Shown here one piece after another: positions 53,297-61,892 of a DNA stretch of 64,000 nt (within the stretch, counting starts at the first letter, position 1; each line of letters begins with the position of its first letter). Source of the DNA: an uncultured Clostridia bacterium (lineage in GTDB: Bacteria > Bacillota > Clostridia > UBA1381); contig CAKSQL010000007.1 of assembly GCA_934486735.1 (NCBI GenBank), positions 1 through 64,000 of the forward strand, given 5' to 3'. A model generated the notes under the pieces. The model had not been told where the DNA came from, searched no databases, and saw nothing but the letters and a program-made list of their open reading frames with translations. The position numbers and the translations under genes are program-made.

Positions 53297-54184
53297 ATGC
53301 GTTATGGCATAATTGACGTAGGCTCGAACACAATCCGCGGCGTAGCCTACGAGACTGAGGGAAACAGGGCGGTAAAGGTTGAGGATAAGCTGGTTAAGTC
53401 GCATATCCTTGACAGTATCGAAAATAATTCTCTTAACGAAAGCGGATTGGAACTTTTAATTGTTGTTCTCAATAAACTCAGGGAGCTGCTTTTTGCGGCG
53501 GACTGCAAGGTGGTGCATTGCTTTGCGACGGCATCGCTCAGAGGACTTGACAATATTGAAGATATAAAAAGAAATGTGTATGAAACCACCGGGATTATAG
53601 TCGATGTTCTGAGCGGAGATGAGGAGGCGGAGTGTGATTTTATCGCGCTCCGCAGCAGCATACCCGAGCGCAGCGCAATCGGGATTGACTTGGGCGGCGG
53701 CAGCTGTCAGCTGATGCAGTTCGAGCGTGATAAGCTGCTATACTCAAATTCCTTTGATATAGGCTCAAGACGTCTTAAAAACAGGTTCGTTTCGGGCAGA
53801 CTGCCGACCGCGCAGGAAAGAAAAGATATAGAATTTTATGTCCGCAATGCTCTTGCCGGAACATTTAATCTTTTTGGTTCAAGATATATCTATGCTATGG
53901 GCGGTACGGCAAAAAGTACGCTGAGGCTGCACAACTGCATGACAATAAGCGCGGGCGACGGCGGATTTATCAGCATCGAAAAGATTGATAAACTTTTCCG
54001 GCTGGTTGATTCGGATCCGGATAAAATGTATGATATTTTCACGCGCGTAGTTAAAAAACGTGCCGATACCATTGTTCCGGGGATAATGATTCTGCGCACA
54101 ATCTGTGACTTTTTGGATGTCGAGGGATTTTATGTGCTGAAATGCAGCGTGAGAGACGGATATTTAACAAAAATAATTGAATAG
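53297..54184 (+). CDS. Ppx/GppA-family phosphatase-like protein
   Basis: 295 residues, the short N-terminal ASKHA form. ATP/phosphate loops: YGIIDVGSNTIRGVAYE (phosphate 1, about 3-20), HCFATASLRGLDN, GIDLGGGSCQLMQFE (phosphate 2, about 133-148) and YAMGGTAKSTLR. Ppx/GppA proteins hydrolyse polyphosphate or pppGpp. The C-terminal HD-like domain of larger Ppx is absent. It starts 20 bp after hisIE, possibly part of the operon, but a functional link to histidine synthesis is not clear. A terminator follows. Confidence 0.85.
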   Translation: MRYGIIDVGSNTIRGVAYETEGNRAVKVEDKLVKSHILDSIENNSLNESGLELLIVVLNKLRELLFAADCKVVHCFATASLRGLDNIEDIKRNVYETTGIIVDVLSGDEEAECDFIALRSSIPERSAIGIDLGGGSCQLMQFERDKLLYSNSFDIGSRRLKNRFVSGRLPTAQERKDIEFYVRNALAGTFNLFGSRYIYAMGGTAKSTLRLHNCMTISAGDGGFISIEKIDKLFRLVDSDPDKMYDIFTRVVKKRADTIVPGIMILRTICDFLDVEGFYVLKCSVRDGYLTKIIE

Positions 54185-54191
54185 ATAAACA

Positions 54192-54261
54192 AAATGCGCC
54201 GGACATGACATGGACAGCTCCTCAAAACTAACGGAGCGCTCCTTGCCTGCCCGGCGCATTG
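54192..54261. terminator. Terminator-like hairpin after the Ppx gene
   Basis: AATGCGCCGG pairs with CCGGCGCATT across a long loop that itself contains a GGAGCGCTCC palindrome; sits between the converging ppx-like and nagB genes. Confidence 0.6.
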
Positions 54262-54300
54262 TTTACGGCGATTAATGGAATAATGCGGATTTTCGAATTT

Positions 54301-55095
54301 CTAATCGATTGAATCTGCTATACTTTCGTTGGTGCAAAACAAAACATTTGGATGATTTTTAAGCAGTGTGGCAGGTATCTGCGGCTGCGGCTCTTTGCTT
54401 AAAATGCGTTTCAGAATCCCCGGATGCCATGGCGCGCCAAGCGACAGATAAATCCGCTTTGATGCAAGAATCTGCTTCATGCCGATGGTGATACACCACT
54501 TCGGCATCGCGGCGATGTCGCCTTTCAGATACGCCGCTCCGTTGATTGCAATTGTCTCGTGCGATATTGGCAAAACGCGGCTGCCGAGATTTGAAAATTC
54601 CTCCGCGCTGATTGCATCGCTCGGCTCGGCGGCTTCGTTAAAGGCGATATGCCCGTTTATGCCCACGCCGCCGTAGCAGACATCCGCACCGCCCAGCGAC
54701 TCCAGCAGAGCGTCGTAATCGGCTTCCTTCCCCGGCTCGGGAAAAAGCCGCTGATTCTCGGGCATAACCAAATCGGGGCGTACGAGCGAATAAAATTCGT
54801 CGTTCATCCGTTTGCGAAAGCTCAAAAAATGTGTCGGCGAAATAGCCTCGGTCGGGGTTGACATGTACTCGTCCATGTTAAAGAACCACACATTTTTGAG
54901 CGAGATATTCAGCTTGTTTACCACGCTTGCCAAAATCGGGTACTGCCCCGTCGGACCGACCGGGACAATAAAAACCGTTTTCCTGTTCATAGCGTTGTTT
55001 TTTATAATTTCGTGGAGCATGTCAAGTGCCATGTCCAAATTTACTTCGGGGTCGGTTTTCAGGACTTTTAAATTTATATTATTTATTTTTTTCAT
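54301..55095 (-). CDS. nagB: Glucosamine-6-phosphate deaminase/isomerase
   Basis: 264 residues. NagB motifs: VPVGPTGQYP (phosphate loop), VWFFNMDEYMS (catalytic Asp-Glu), VCYGGVGINGHIAFNEAAEPS with the Asn-Gly-His and Glu of the Firmicutes type. It converts glucosamine-6-phosphate to fructose-6-phosphate and ammonia. Divergence around the N-terminus and last third leaves room for a related deaminase of another amino sugar. It starts 2 bp after nagA on the minus strand, so the two genes form an operon. Confidence 0.88.
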   Translation of the reverse strand: MKKINNINLKVLKTDPEVNLDMALDMLHEIIKNNAMNRKTVFIVPVGPTGQYPILASVVNKLNISLKNVWFFNMDEYMSTPTEAISPTHFLSFRKRMNDEFYSLVRPDLVMPENQRLFPEPGKEADYDALLESLGGADVCYGGVGINGHIAFNEAAEPSDAISAEEFSNLGSRVLPISHETIAINGAAYLKGDIAAMPKWCITIGMKQILASKRIYLSLGAPWHPGILKRILSKEPQPQIPATLLKNHPNVLFCTNESIADSID

Positions 55096-55097
55096 TT

Positions 55098-56267
55098 TTA
55101 TTTCTCCTTGTATTTCATTCCGTTTTTAAATACAGAAATAAGATTAAACTTATCGTCCAGCTCGCACAGATTGGCGATAAAGCCTTTTTTCACGCTGCCT
55201 ATGTTGCTCTCTCCGATAATGCGTGCCGGTGTGGAAGTTCCCATTTTAAACGCATCGGTCACAGATATACCGGCATTAATCATATTTTTAACCATTTCGT
55301 GAACGCTTGTTATGCTTCCTGCAAATTTGCTCCCGTCGGCGAGCGTTGCAATTTTCCCGCAAACCTTTACTTTAAGCGAGCTTGGGTCGTTGCCGCTGCC
55401 GAGCGTATATAGCCTGCCGTCCTCTGGCATGCCTGCACATCTTAAGGAGTCGGAGACAAGCGCCGTTTTGCCCGCACCCTTGCATTTTATAATAAAACGC
55501 GCCATTTCGGGGGTGATATGTACATTGTCGGCAATTATTTCGCAGCTTAAATTATCGTCCAAAAGTCCGTACTCACGAAGTCCCATTTCGCGGACTCCGA
55601 CCTTTGTGCCAAAGCCGGACATGGCGCAGTATATGTGAGTCAAATGCCGCATACCGGCGCGGACGGACGGCATAAACTCCGGATAAGCTCCGTCGTCATG
55701 TCCGCCCGATACCAATATTCCGCAATCGGTAAGTCTGCGTGTCATTTCTCCGTCCGAGTCAAGTTCGGGCGCGATTGTAACGGTCTTGATTATGTCGCTG
55801 TTTTCAAGGATAAATCCGTAATCGTCGCATTTCGGGTCAAGCAGATATTTCGGATTCTGCGCTCCGCTGCCGCACAGGGACAGAAACGGTCCCTCCAGAT
55901 GCGCACCGAGTACACGCGCATAATCGGAGGAGTGCATATATTTTCGCACTCGGGCAAGAAATGCAAGCAACTGCTCTCTCGGGGCGGTGAGCGAGGTGGC
56001 GGCAACGTCGGTTGTGCCGTGCTCGATATGATATCTCAAAGCGCTGTCAAAGGAATCGTCGGTTGCGTCCATAAAATCTCCGCCGTTTCCGCCATGGGTG
56101 TGGATATCGACAAAGCCTGCACTTATATAATTGCCGTGGACATCGTACCCTCCCGAAATATCAAAATGTCCGATATCCGAGATAATACCGCCGCGTATTA
56201 TAATATCCAGCGGCTCGCTTATCGAATCGCGGCCGATAATGCGGCAGTTTTTGAGTATATTATTCAT
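55098..56267 (-). CDS. nagA: N-acetylglucosamine-6-phosphate deacetylase
   Basis: 389 residues, amidohydrolase superfamily. GFVDIHTHGGNGGDFMDATDDSF has the metal-ligand HxH of the barrel; GAHLEGPFLS has the conserved Glu; VSGGHDDG and HLTHIYCAMSG follow, and DSLRCAG has the catalytic Asp. It removes the acetyl group of GlcNAc-6-phosphate. It overlaps the start region of the oxidoreductase gene by 8 bp. It is the second gene of a three-gene minus-strand operon (oxidoreductase-nagA-nagB). Confidence 0.92.
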   Translation of the reverse strand: MNNILKNCRIIGRDSISEPLDIIIRGGIISDIGHFDISGGYDVHGNYISAGFVDIHTHGGNGGDFMDATDDSFDSALRYHIEHGTTDVAATSLTAPREQLLAFLARVRKYMHSSDYARVLGAHLEGPFLSLCGSGAQNPKYLLDPKCDDYGFILENSDIIKTVTIAPELDSDGEMTRRLTDCGILVSGGHDDGAYPEFMPSVRAGMRHLTHIYCAMSGFGTKVGVREMGLREYGLLDDNLSCEIIADNVHITPEMARFIIKCKGAGKTALVSDSLRCAGMPEDGRLYTLGSGNDPSSLKVKVCGKIATLADGSKFAGSITSVHEMVKNMINAGISVTDAFKMGTSTPARIIGESNIGSVKKGFIANLCELDDKFNLISVFKNGMKYKEK

Positions 56268-57531
56268 GTACCTTTACCGCTTTTCCGCCGCTGAGACGCG
56301 AATCCTCGGCAGCTATGCCGATTAAATGGCTTTCTACCGATTCGCTTAACGAGGTACGATTTTCCTCCGCTCCGGTGAGGACGGAATAAAGCTGCGAAAT
56401 CATCTTTGAATCACCGCCGCCATGTCCCTGACCGCCCTCAAAGAGCGTGTTGTAATCTATAACCTGCATTTCCTCGCCGTAGGGGCGAATCTCTATCGTG
56501 TTGCTCCTCTCGTCCAAAAGCAGCTCGCCGTAGGTACCGAACAGGTTGATTCTGCGTCCCGACTCGGCGGCAAAGAGCATTTTCAAGGTGGCGATAACAC
56601 CATTTTTAAATTGCATCTGTACCATTTGATGATCAACAACATGCTCGTTCGTGTCAACATGGCAGCGAAATGCGCACTGACCGAAATAGGTTGTTCGGAT
56701 GCCCTCGTACAAATCCTCCTCGGTGGTGGGTCTTTTTAATGATACCTTGCTGAAAGGCCAGTCAAATTCGGGACACCCTATTTTGTACCAGCGGTCTATG
56801 TAAATTCTTTTTGCACTGTACGGACATGTCTCGATATATTGACAGTCGAGACAACGCTCGGCAGAGCCTTTGGGAGCGTTTTCCTCGCGGAAAAAGCTCA
56901 GCGCTCCGATTGATGATACGGTGTCGCACTCAGAGCCCGCATAGTGCTGAATCAAATCAAGGTCGTGGCTGCATTTTGCCAGGATTGTCGGATGTGCAAT
57001 GTCGTTCACTGCCGATTGTATGCGGACATAAGCTTGCGCCTGATGCCAATAAATAACACGCTCCATAGCGTCTATCGCAACCAAATCGCCGATTACGCCG
57101 CTTTTCAAAAGTTCGTAGAGCTTTTCGAACATAATTCCGTATCTCAGCTCGTGACAGACCGCAACCAATTTTCCGGTCTCCTTTTGAGTATTCAGCAAAT
57201 CGCGGATTTCATCCCTTGAATCGCTGATAGGCTTTTCAAGAAGAATGTCATAGCCTTGCTTCATGGCGCGTATGCACTGACGGACATGCTCCTTGTCATA
57301 GGTGGCGATTACCATTATGTCACCCCTTTTTTCGGCAAACAGGCTTTCTTCATCCGAAAAAAGCTTGTCGTCCGATAAATTAAATCTTTTCTTAAACTTT
57401 ACCAGCTGATCGGGGTTGATATCACATGCAGCTGAAATTTCGAACTGATCCGGATGCTCCGAAAGAAATCCGGCATAGCCGTAGCCTCTGCCTCCCGCTC
57501 CCAAAATTACGACTTTGAATTTTTTGTTCAT
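56260..57531 (-). CDS. Gfo/Idh/MocA-family oxidoreductase with a Cys cluster
   Basis: 423 residues from ATG 57531 (GAGGAG upstream; the frame is open to 57585). Rossmann: VVILGAGGRGYGYAGFLSEHP; DIMVIATYDKEHVRQCIRAMKQGYDILLEKPIS contains the family EKP motif with catalytic Lys. ARCLDCQYIETCPYSAKRIY has a C-x2-C-x5-C cluster (about 244-252 region) that may bind a metal. It is the first gene of the nag operon, so an amino-sugar or sugar derivative is a likely substrate. Divergent from the AraC regulator. Confidence 0.85.
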   Translation of the reverse strand: MNKKFKVVILGAGGRGYGYAGFLSEHPDQFEISAACDINPDQLVKFKKRFNLSDDKLFSDEESLFAEKRGDIMVIATYDKEHVRQCIRAMKQGYDILLEKPISDSRDEIRDLLNTQKETGKLVAVCHELRYGIMFEKLYELLKSGVIGDLVAIDAMERVIYWHQAQAYVRIQSAVNDIAHPTILAKCSHDLDLIQHYAGSECDTVSSIGALSFFREENAPKGSAERCLDCQYIETCPYSAKRIYIDRWYKIGCPEFDWPFSKVSLKRPTTEEDLYEGIRTTYFGQCAFRCHVDTNEHVVDHQMVQMQFKNGVIATLKMLFAAESGRRINLFGTYGELLLDERSNTIEIRPYGEEMQVIDYNTLFEGGQGHGGGDSKMISQLYSVLTGAEENRTSLSESVESHLIGIAAEDSRLSGGKAVKVHE

Positions 57532-57560
57532 GCTATCTCTCCTCATATGATTTTGATTAT

Positions 57561-57589
57561 ATTTTATATCTTTCCGATATCGCAATCAA
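57561..57589 (-). promoter_or_regulatory. Sigma-A promoter of the nag operon
   Basis: TTGATT, 17 bp, TAAAAT on the minus strand, 30 bp before the first gene's start at 57531. Overlaps the control region of the AraC gene, so divergent control is likely. Confidence 0.6.
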
Positions 57590-57631
57590 TGGATGGAGTA
57601 AACGCATAATTGGACTTTTTAACGATTTAGC

Positions 57632-57660
57632 TTGACAAATGTGACAGTTCGGAATATAAT
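57632..57660 (+). promoter_or_regulatory. Sigma-A promoter of the AraC regulator
   Basis: TTGACA, 17 bp, TATAAT, perfect hexamers, 47 bp before the ATG at 57708. Confidence 0.8.
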
Positions 57661-57707
57661 CATAGATAATTGAATTACGTGATTTCGGCTGAAAGAAGGG
57701 GATTTGT

Positions 57708-58601
57708 ATGCGGATTGATTTTTCGGAGCTGGGGAAATATTTTTTTGATATAGCCAATATCTTTGTTGTAAGGCAGGAGGTCAGCGGAAAAACGAGATTC
57801 ACAATGCACGAGCCGCGCCCTACCGACGGTTTGCTCTTCTTTTCAAGCACAACCGGGATATGCTATCAAAAGGATATGCTGCCGATGATTGTTCCGCACG
57901 GTGCGCTGGTATATCTGCCCAAGGACAGCAATTATATATGGGAAAACTCGCCTGCGCTGAATAACGGAATGCAGGAACAGCTTTTGTTCGAGTTCACTTT
58001 GAGCCTTGCCCAAACGCAGAGGGGCGACAGCATAAAAAGAGAGCTTTCGCGCACCGGAGCAAGCGATACGCCGATATCGTTCGGGGATAGGGTAAGGATT
58101 GTAACAACTCAGCACACCATGCTCTACCGCAGACTTTTTTCAACGCTTTTGGAGGCGTTTTGTGCTCCGCGCTTTTCGCCGCTCGCGGTCTACAGCTCTG
58201 CATATGAGATATTCAACACACTGTCCAATAATTGCCGAATCGAGCATGAGAATGTCGCTGATACAAGAGTTATAAAGGATAGTATTAATCTTTTGGAGAG
58301 CAGTGAAAGAATGAGTATAAACGAAATTGCGGCAGCGTGCAATGTCAGCATCGGACATTTTGAACGTCTGTTTCGGATTTATGCCGGAATGTCGCCGAAT
58401 GAGTATCGGAGCATGTACAGGATAAATCAAATAAAAATGCATTTGCAGAGAGAGGATATCGGACTTGAAAGGATAGCCGAGGAAATGGGTTATTGCGACA
58501 GCGGATATCTGTGCCGTATTTTCAAAAAAAGAACCGGTATGACCCCAAGCGAATATAGAAAAATGTATCTTGTTCAGACGCAAAAAATCGACCGGAGATA
58601 A
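57708..58601 (+). CDS. AraC-family regulator of the nag operon
   Basis: 297 residues. Cupin-like N-terminal sensing domain (about 25-110, with IVPHGALVYLPKDSNYIWEN) and a C-terminal AraC double HTH (about 195-290: SINEIAAACNVSIGHFERLFRIYAGMSPNEYRSMYRINQIKMHL and GLERIAEEMGYCDSGYLCRIFKKRTGMTPSEYRKMY). AAGAAGGGG upstream. It is divergent from the amino-sugar operon and is its likely activator. It is followed at about 80 bp by the convergent DUF554 gene. Confidence 0.9.
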   Translation: MRIDFSELGKYFFDIANIFVVRQEVSGKTRFTMHEPRPTDGLLFFSSTTGICYQKDMLPMIVPHGALVYLPKDSNYIWENSPALNNGMQEQLLFEFTLSLAQTQRGDSIKRELSRTGASDTPISFGDRVRIVTTQHTMLYRRLFSTLLEAFCAPRFSPLAVYSSAYEIFNTLSNNCRIEHENVADTRVIKDSINLLESSERMSINEIAAACNVSIGHFERLFRIYAGMSPNEYRSMYRINQIKMHLQREDIGLERIAEEMGYCDSGYLCRIFKKRTGMTPSEYRKMYLVQTQKIDRR

Positions 58602-58631
58602 AAAATACAAAGATAAACCGTTATTGAATGT

Positions 58632-58659
58632 AAAAAAAGGCAGTCCTTTCGGATTGCCT
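58632..58659 (-). terminator. Terminator of the DUF554 gene
   Basis: AGGCAATCC and GGACTGCCT hairpin with GAAA loop, followed by T7 on the minus strand. Confidence 0.75.
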
Positions 58660-58681
58660 CGAAAATTTATATGTTTCTTTG

Positions 58682-59407
58682 CTAAAAACTCCATGGTAGA
58701 TATGCCGCAAAAATTGCGAGTAAAACGGACGGAAGCATGTTTGCAACATTGATTTTTTTGCCCCAAACCAAGTTGATTCCGATACAGAAAATCAAAACAG
58801 AACCAATCAAAGAAGCGTATGCAACGGCGGTTTCGGTCATAATCGGCGATATCAAACGTGCAAGCAGGGTTATTCCACCTTCAAAAATAAATACCGGGAT
58901 TGCCGAAAAAGCGCATCCCTTTCCTATGGATGAAGTCATAACCGCGATAATGATAAAATCCAAAACCGATTTTACAGCGAGTGTTGAATAATCATTCAAA
59001 AGTCCGTCCTGTATAGCTCCCACGATTGCCATTGCGCCTATCGATACGGTCAACGTGGCAGTTACGAAAGTATTCACAAATCTGCTGTCGCCGCTGTTTC
59101 CCGTTTTCTTTTTAAGCCATTCCCCAAACAGCTCAAATTTATCCTCGATGCAAAGCAATTCGCCGATGATTGTGCCTATTGCGATGCACAGAACCACAAG
59201 CATGGATTTGCCGCTTGCAATTTTCATATTTTCGATTTTCAGCATTCCCTCCATAGCGCCTGCAATTGCTATAAAAAGGACGCTTACTCCGCAAGCCTTG
59301 TTCAGTGATTCCTGCTGCTGCGGCTTGAATAATTTCCCAGTGAAATGTCCTATCACTCCGCCGGCTGCTATGCTTGCGCTGTTTATTATTGTTCCGAGTC
59401 CTAACAT
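58682..59407 (-). CDS. DUF554 family membrane protein
   Basis: 241 residues with about seven hydrophobic helices. MLGLGTIINSASIAAGGVIGHFTGKLFK at the N-terminus, VSVLFIAIAGAMEGML and IGAMAIVGAIQDGLLNDYSTLAVKSVLDFIIIA are typical of DUF554, a conserved membrane family of unknown function and possible transport role. It is monocistronic, with its own promoter and terminator. Convergent with the AraC gene. Confidence 0.9.
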   Translation of the reverse strand: MLGLGTIINSASIAAGGVIGHFTGKLFKPQQQESLNKACGVSVLFIAIAGAMEGMLKIENMKIASGKSMLVVLCIAIGTIIGELLCIEDKFELFGEWLKKKTGNSGDSRFVNTFVTATLTVSIGAMAIVGAIQDGLLNDYSTLAVKSVLDFIIIAVMTSSIGKGCAFSAIPVFIFEGGITLLARLISPIMTETAVAYASLIGSVLIFCIGINLVWGKKINVANMLPSVLLAIFAAYLPWSF

Positions 59408-59480
59408 TTGTTCATTCTCCGTATTCTATGTATATTATTTATTGCAAATGCAAACGTGTTTGATAACATTAGTTGATAAT

Positions 59481-59509
59481 ATTATATCATATTTTGCCGG
59501 CAAAAACAA
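59481..59509 (-). promoter_or_regulatory. Putative sigma-A promoter of the DUF554 gene
   Basis: TTGTTT, 17 bp, TATAAT on the minus strand, 74 bp before the ATG at 59407. Confidence 0.45.
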
Positions 59510-59550
59510 ACGTGTTTCCTGCTTTTATGCAAAGATGTTTTCAAACAAAA

Positions 59551-59587
59551 CAGCGGAACGGCACAAAAAATCTGTACCGTTCCGCTG
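59551..59587. terminator. Hairpin between the DUF554 and Asp23 genes
   Basis: CAGCGGAACGG pairs perfectly with CCGTTCCGCTG around a 15-nt loop, with an AAAACA/TGTTTTG run. It probably terminates the Asp23 transcript. Confidence 0.6.
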
Positions 59588-59648
59588 ATTAATGACTGTC
59601 CTATCGGACAATTTTTAATCTTAATTCCGGGAATGATTAAACACGTTT

Positions 59649-60203
59649 TTAAAGACTCTCGGAACCGTCCTCGGGGACATCGTCCTCCGGAATTTCCTCT
59701 ATCGGAGCTTCTTCGACGATGATATCATCGGCATCCTCCTCGGGAGCACTCTCGTCGGCGTCCTTTTCGGGAGCGGCATCGGCTGCAGCAGCTGCCGCAG
59801 CGGCCTTTTCCTTTTCAAAGCTAACGCCCTCGACATGGATATTCACCTTTTCGACATTCAAGCCGGTCATGGTCTCAACGCTGTTTTTAACATTTTCCTG
59901 AATTTCCCATGCAAGCTCGGGTATGCGTACGCCGTAGTCAACGATGATGAACAGGTCTATCACCGTATTTTCTTCTTTAATGTCAACCTTTACTCCGCGC
60001 GAAAAGTTCTTTTTCGAGCCGAAAATCTCGGCAATTCCGCCTGCGAGCGAGCTGCTCATGCCTGCGACGCCGTCAATTTCGTTTGTGGCAATTCCGGCGA
60101 TTGTGGCAACAACGTCTACGGCAATTTTCACATTGCCGACCTTTTCCTCCGGTTCGTTTGCCGGTATTTCAACAACTTCTTCAATGATATCGTTTGATTC
60201 CAT
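59649..60203 (-). CDS. Asp23/Gls24-family envelope stress protein
   Basis: 184 residues from ATG 60203 (AAAAGGAGG upstream). Residues about 20-125 match Asp23: VKIAVDVVATIAGIATNEIDGVAGMSSSLAGGIAEIFGSKKNFSRGVKVDIKEENTVIDLFIIVDYGVRIPELAWEIQENVKNSVETMTGLNVEKVNIHVEGV. The C-terminal 55 residues are Ala-rich and acidic (AAAAAAAADAAPEKDADESAPEEDADD). The family is cell-envelope associated and in some Firmicutes binds the membrane via AmaP; the exact role is unsettled. Separate transcription unit with its own promoter. Confidence 0.9.
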   Translation of the reverse strand: MESNDIIEEVVEIPANEPEEKVGNVKIAVDVVATIAGIATNEIDGVAGMSSSLAGGIAEIFGSKKNFSRGVKVDIKEENTVIDLFIIVDYGVRIPELAWEIQENVKNSVETMTGLNVEKVNIHVEGVSFEKEKAAAAAAAADAAPEKDADESAPEEDADDIIVEEAPIEEIPEDDVPEDGSESL

Positions 60204-60260
60204 AAAAATTTCCTCCTTTTGTAAGATGAGTATAATCCAAATATTCGTCTTGATACCCAT

Positions 60261-60289
60261 ATTATATCAAATTAATTGTAAAACTTCAA
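60261..60289 (-). promoter_or_regulatory. Sigma-A promoter of the Asp23 gene
   Basis: TTGAAG, 17 bp, TATAAT on the minus strand, 58 bp before the ATG at 60203. Confidence 0.65.
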
Positions 60290-60316
60290 TCCCTATTTTG
60301 CTCATTTTGAAAAAAA

Positions 60317-61012
60317 TTATTGCACTTGCACAATTTTTATGTCTTTAGCGCCGATATTTAGCTGTTCTGCCGCAATTTCCTTCAATTTTACAACGTCATT
60401 TTCCGATAAATCCGCTTTTTTCACAAGCATATCCACCGCATCGCCGTCGATATAGACAGCGATTTCGGAAAATCCCTTTGCCTTTGCGATATTCTCGATT
60501 GTTGCCTCCTTTTCAACATTTTCCGCCAGCTTCAAAATTCTGTCCTGAGCTTTTTTCCTTGTGTCGTCGTCAAAGCTTTCGTTTGCCGCGGTTTGGTTCA
60601 GAATTTCAAGAGATTTTGACCTTGCATTTTCCTTTTCGAGTCTTGCCGATGCGAATTGCTCATTTGCGGAGGTCTCGGTGCTTTTTTCGGATTTGCCCGA
60701 TTTATCATTTTTGTCCGATTTATCGTTTTTATCTGATTTGTCGCTTTTGTCTGCCTTGGCGGATTTTTTGTCCTGCTCCTCCGCGCTCTTTGCATCTGCC
60801 TTTTCCGAAGCCTCGCCGGTGGAGTTATCCTCGACATCCTTCTTTGGCGAGCTTACGTACTGCGCCTCGCCGAGCCGTTTTGCGGTCTCGTTATACACGC
60901 TGCCGTCGGTCACGCGCACCGTATCCTGATATGACCAGTTCAGATATCCTGCCACACCGATTAAAACCACAAGCGCCGCCGCGATAACTTCTTTTTTCTT
61001 TAATACCATCAT
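60317..61012 (-). CDS. spoIIIAH: Stage III sporulation protein SpoIIIAH
   Basis: 231 residues from ATG 61012 (GGAGGAAAACTC upstream). One N-terminal TM (about 5-23, EVIAAALVVLIGVAGYLNW) followed by a forespore-facing part. A low-complexity linker of KSDKSDKNDKSDK repeats (about 80-105) precedes the conserved RLEKENARSKSLEILNQTAANESFDDDTRKKAQDRILKLAENVEKEATIENIAKAKGFSEIAVYID and C-terminal DIKIV. It forms the mother-cell half of the SpoIIQ-SpoIIIAH channel. It is separated from spoIIIAG by a 388-bp gap that holds a MITE-like element; in other spore formers the two genes are adjacent. Confidence 0.9.
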   Translation of the reverse strand: MMVLKKKEVIAAALVVLIGVAGYLNWSYQDTVRVTDGSVYNETAKRLGEAQYVSSPKKDVEDNSTGEASEKADAKSAEEQDKKSAKADKSDKSDKNDKSDKNDKSGKSEKSTETSANEQFASARLEKENARSKSLEILNQTAANESFDDDTRKKAQDRILKLAENVEKEATIENIAKAKGFSEIAVYIDGDAVDMLVKKADLSENDVVKLKEIAAEQLNIGAKDIKIVQVQ

Positions 61013-61045
61013 GAGTTTTCCTCCTTGCCATTCAGATTGTTTTTC

Positions 61046-61084
61046 GGTAATTGCAAAACTATCTTTTTTCGATTTGCAATTACC
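61046..61084. other. Hairpin in the spoIIIAH leader
   Basis: GGTAATTGCAAA pairs with TTTGCAATTACC around a 15-nt loop. It lies 34 bp upstream of spoIIIAH, between that gene and the MITE-like element. Confidence 0.5.
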
Positions 61085-61129
61085 CGATTTGGATTGTTTA
61101 TGCAATTGAGTTTTACAATTTTCGCATTA

Positions 61130-61401
61130 GCCGAAAAAAAGTAATCCGAACTCCGATTTTGAGAGGTGAATTTCCGATTTTACTGCGTTAAAATACTCGG
61201 CAATCCGCCAAGGATTACCTCCGTTTTTGCCTTGTAAAATCAAAAATTCACTCTCTCAAAATTCTACGACCTAAAAAGGACAGAATTTTGAGTAGATTTT
61301 GGTGCGGAGGATGCCGAAAGGCTGGCGCCTTTCAAAGACGACAAGCCGAAATATGCCGAAATTATGCCTTTTTAGGCGGGTTTGGATTACTTTTCTTCGG
61401 C
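61130..61401. mobile_element. MITE-like element between spoIIIAH and spoIIIAG
   Basis: 272 bp with imperfect 22-bp terminal inverted repeats, GCCGAAAAAAAGTAATCCGAAC and GTTTGGATTACTTTTCTTCGGC read inward, flanked by TA on both sides. It contains no ORF with coding character. Inside are TTTGAGAGGTGAATTT with AAATTCACTCTCTCAAA, GATTTTAC with GTAAAATC and AATCC-loop-GGATT, stacked as one long stem. TA target use suggests an IS630/Tc1-mariner-type transposase source, which is absent here. The TA on the right forms part of the TAG stop codon of spoIIIAG. Confidence 0.7.
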
Positions 61402-61892
61402 TATCCCGATTTGGGAAGAACGCATATTTTATGCATGGCAATTCCGAGCGAGGTCGAAACCGCTTCGCAGACTGCCTGCTTCACCGACGGATCTTTTGCG
61501 CCGTCGGCAATAACCACCACTCCTTTCACATCCGGATATATTTCGCGCAATATAACCGGTTCGCCGTCTGACATAACCGCTTTTTCGTCCGAGCTTTCGG
61601 CATCGGGAACGCCGGAGGAATCCGAGCGGCGGTTGGTTTTTGTCTCGTATGCAAGAGCCTTTTCGCTGCTTGCATAATAGGTTATCATAACCGAAACCTC
61701 GCCCACTCCCTCGGTTTTTGAAAGGATGTCCTCAAGGCGCGCTTCCTCGGAGATGATTTTTTCCGAGGCAACGGGCTTTGGAGTTCTTTTGCCGATACCC
61801 GGAGACAATAGCATGACGGCTGCTCCAATAATTAATATTACATAAATATAATTAGTATTCCTTATTTTAGAAAAAAACTTGTCAGCCGTCAT
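61401..61892 (-). CDS. spoIIIAG: Stage III sporulation protein SpoIIIAG
   Basis: 163 residues with one N-terminal TM (about 14-34, TNYIYVILIIGAAVMLLSPGI). The conserved ring-forming region contains LEDILSKTEGVGEVSVMITYYASSEKALAYE and EIYPDVKGVVVIADGAKDPSVKQAVCEAVSTSLGIAMHKICV. It makes the mother-cell channel ring of the SpoIIIA complex. It ends LPKSG-TAG where the TA of the stop belongs to the target site of the MITE-like element, so the natural C-terminus has probably been replaced. Its start overlaps spoIIIAF by 11 bp. Confidence 0.9.
   Translation of the reverse strand: MTADKFFSKIRNTNYIYVILIIGAAVMLLSPGIGKRTPKPVASEKIISEEARLEDILSKTEGVGEVSVMITYYASSEKALAYETKTNRRSDSSGVPDAESSDEKAVMSDGEPVILREIYPDVKGVVVIADGAKDPSVKQAVCEAVSTSLGIAMHKICVLPKSG

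Noticed and set aside
54301..55095. NagB with Asn in the NGH motif instead of Asp
   Set aside because: I first took it for a lost catalytic residue, but Asn at this position is common in Firmicutes-type NagB as far as I recall, so it was not flagged.
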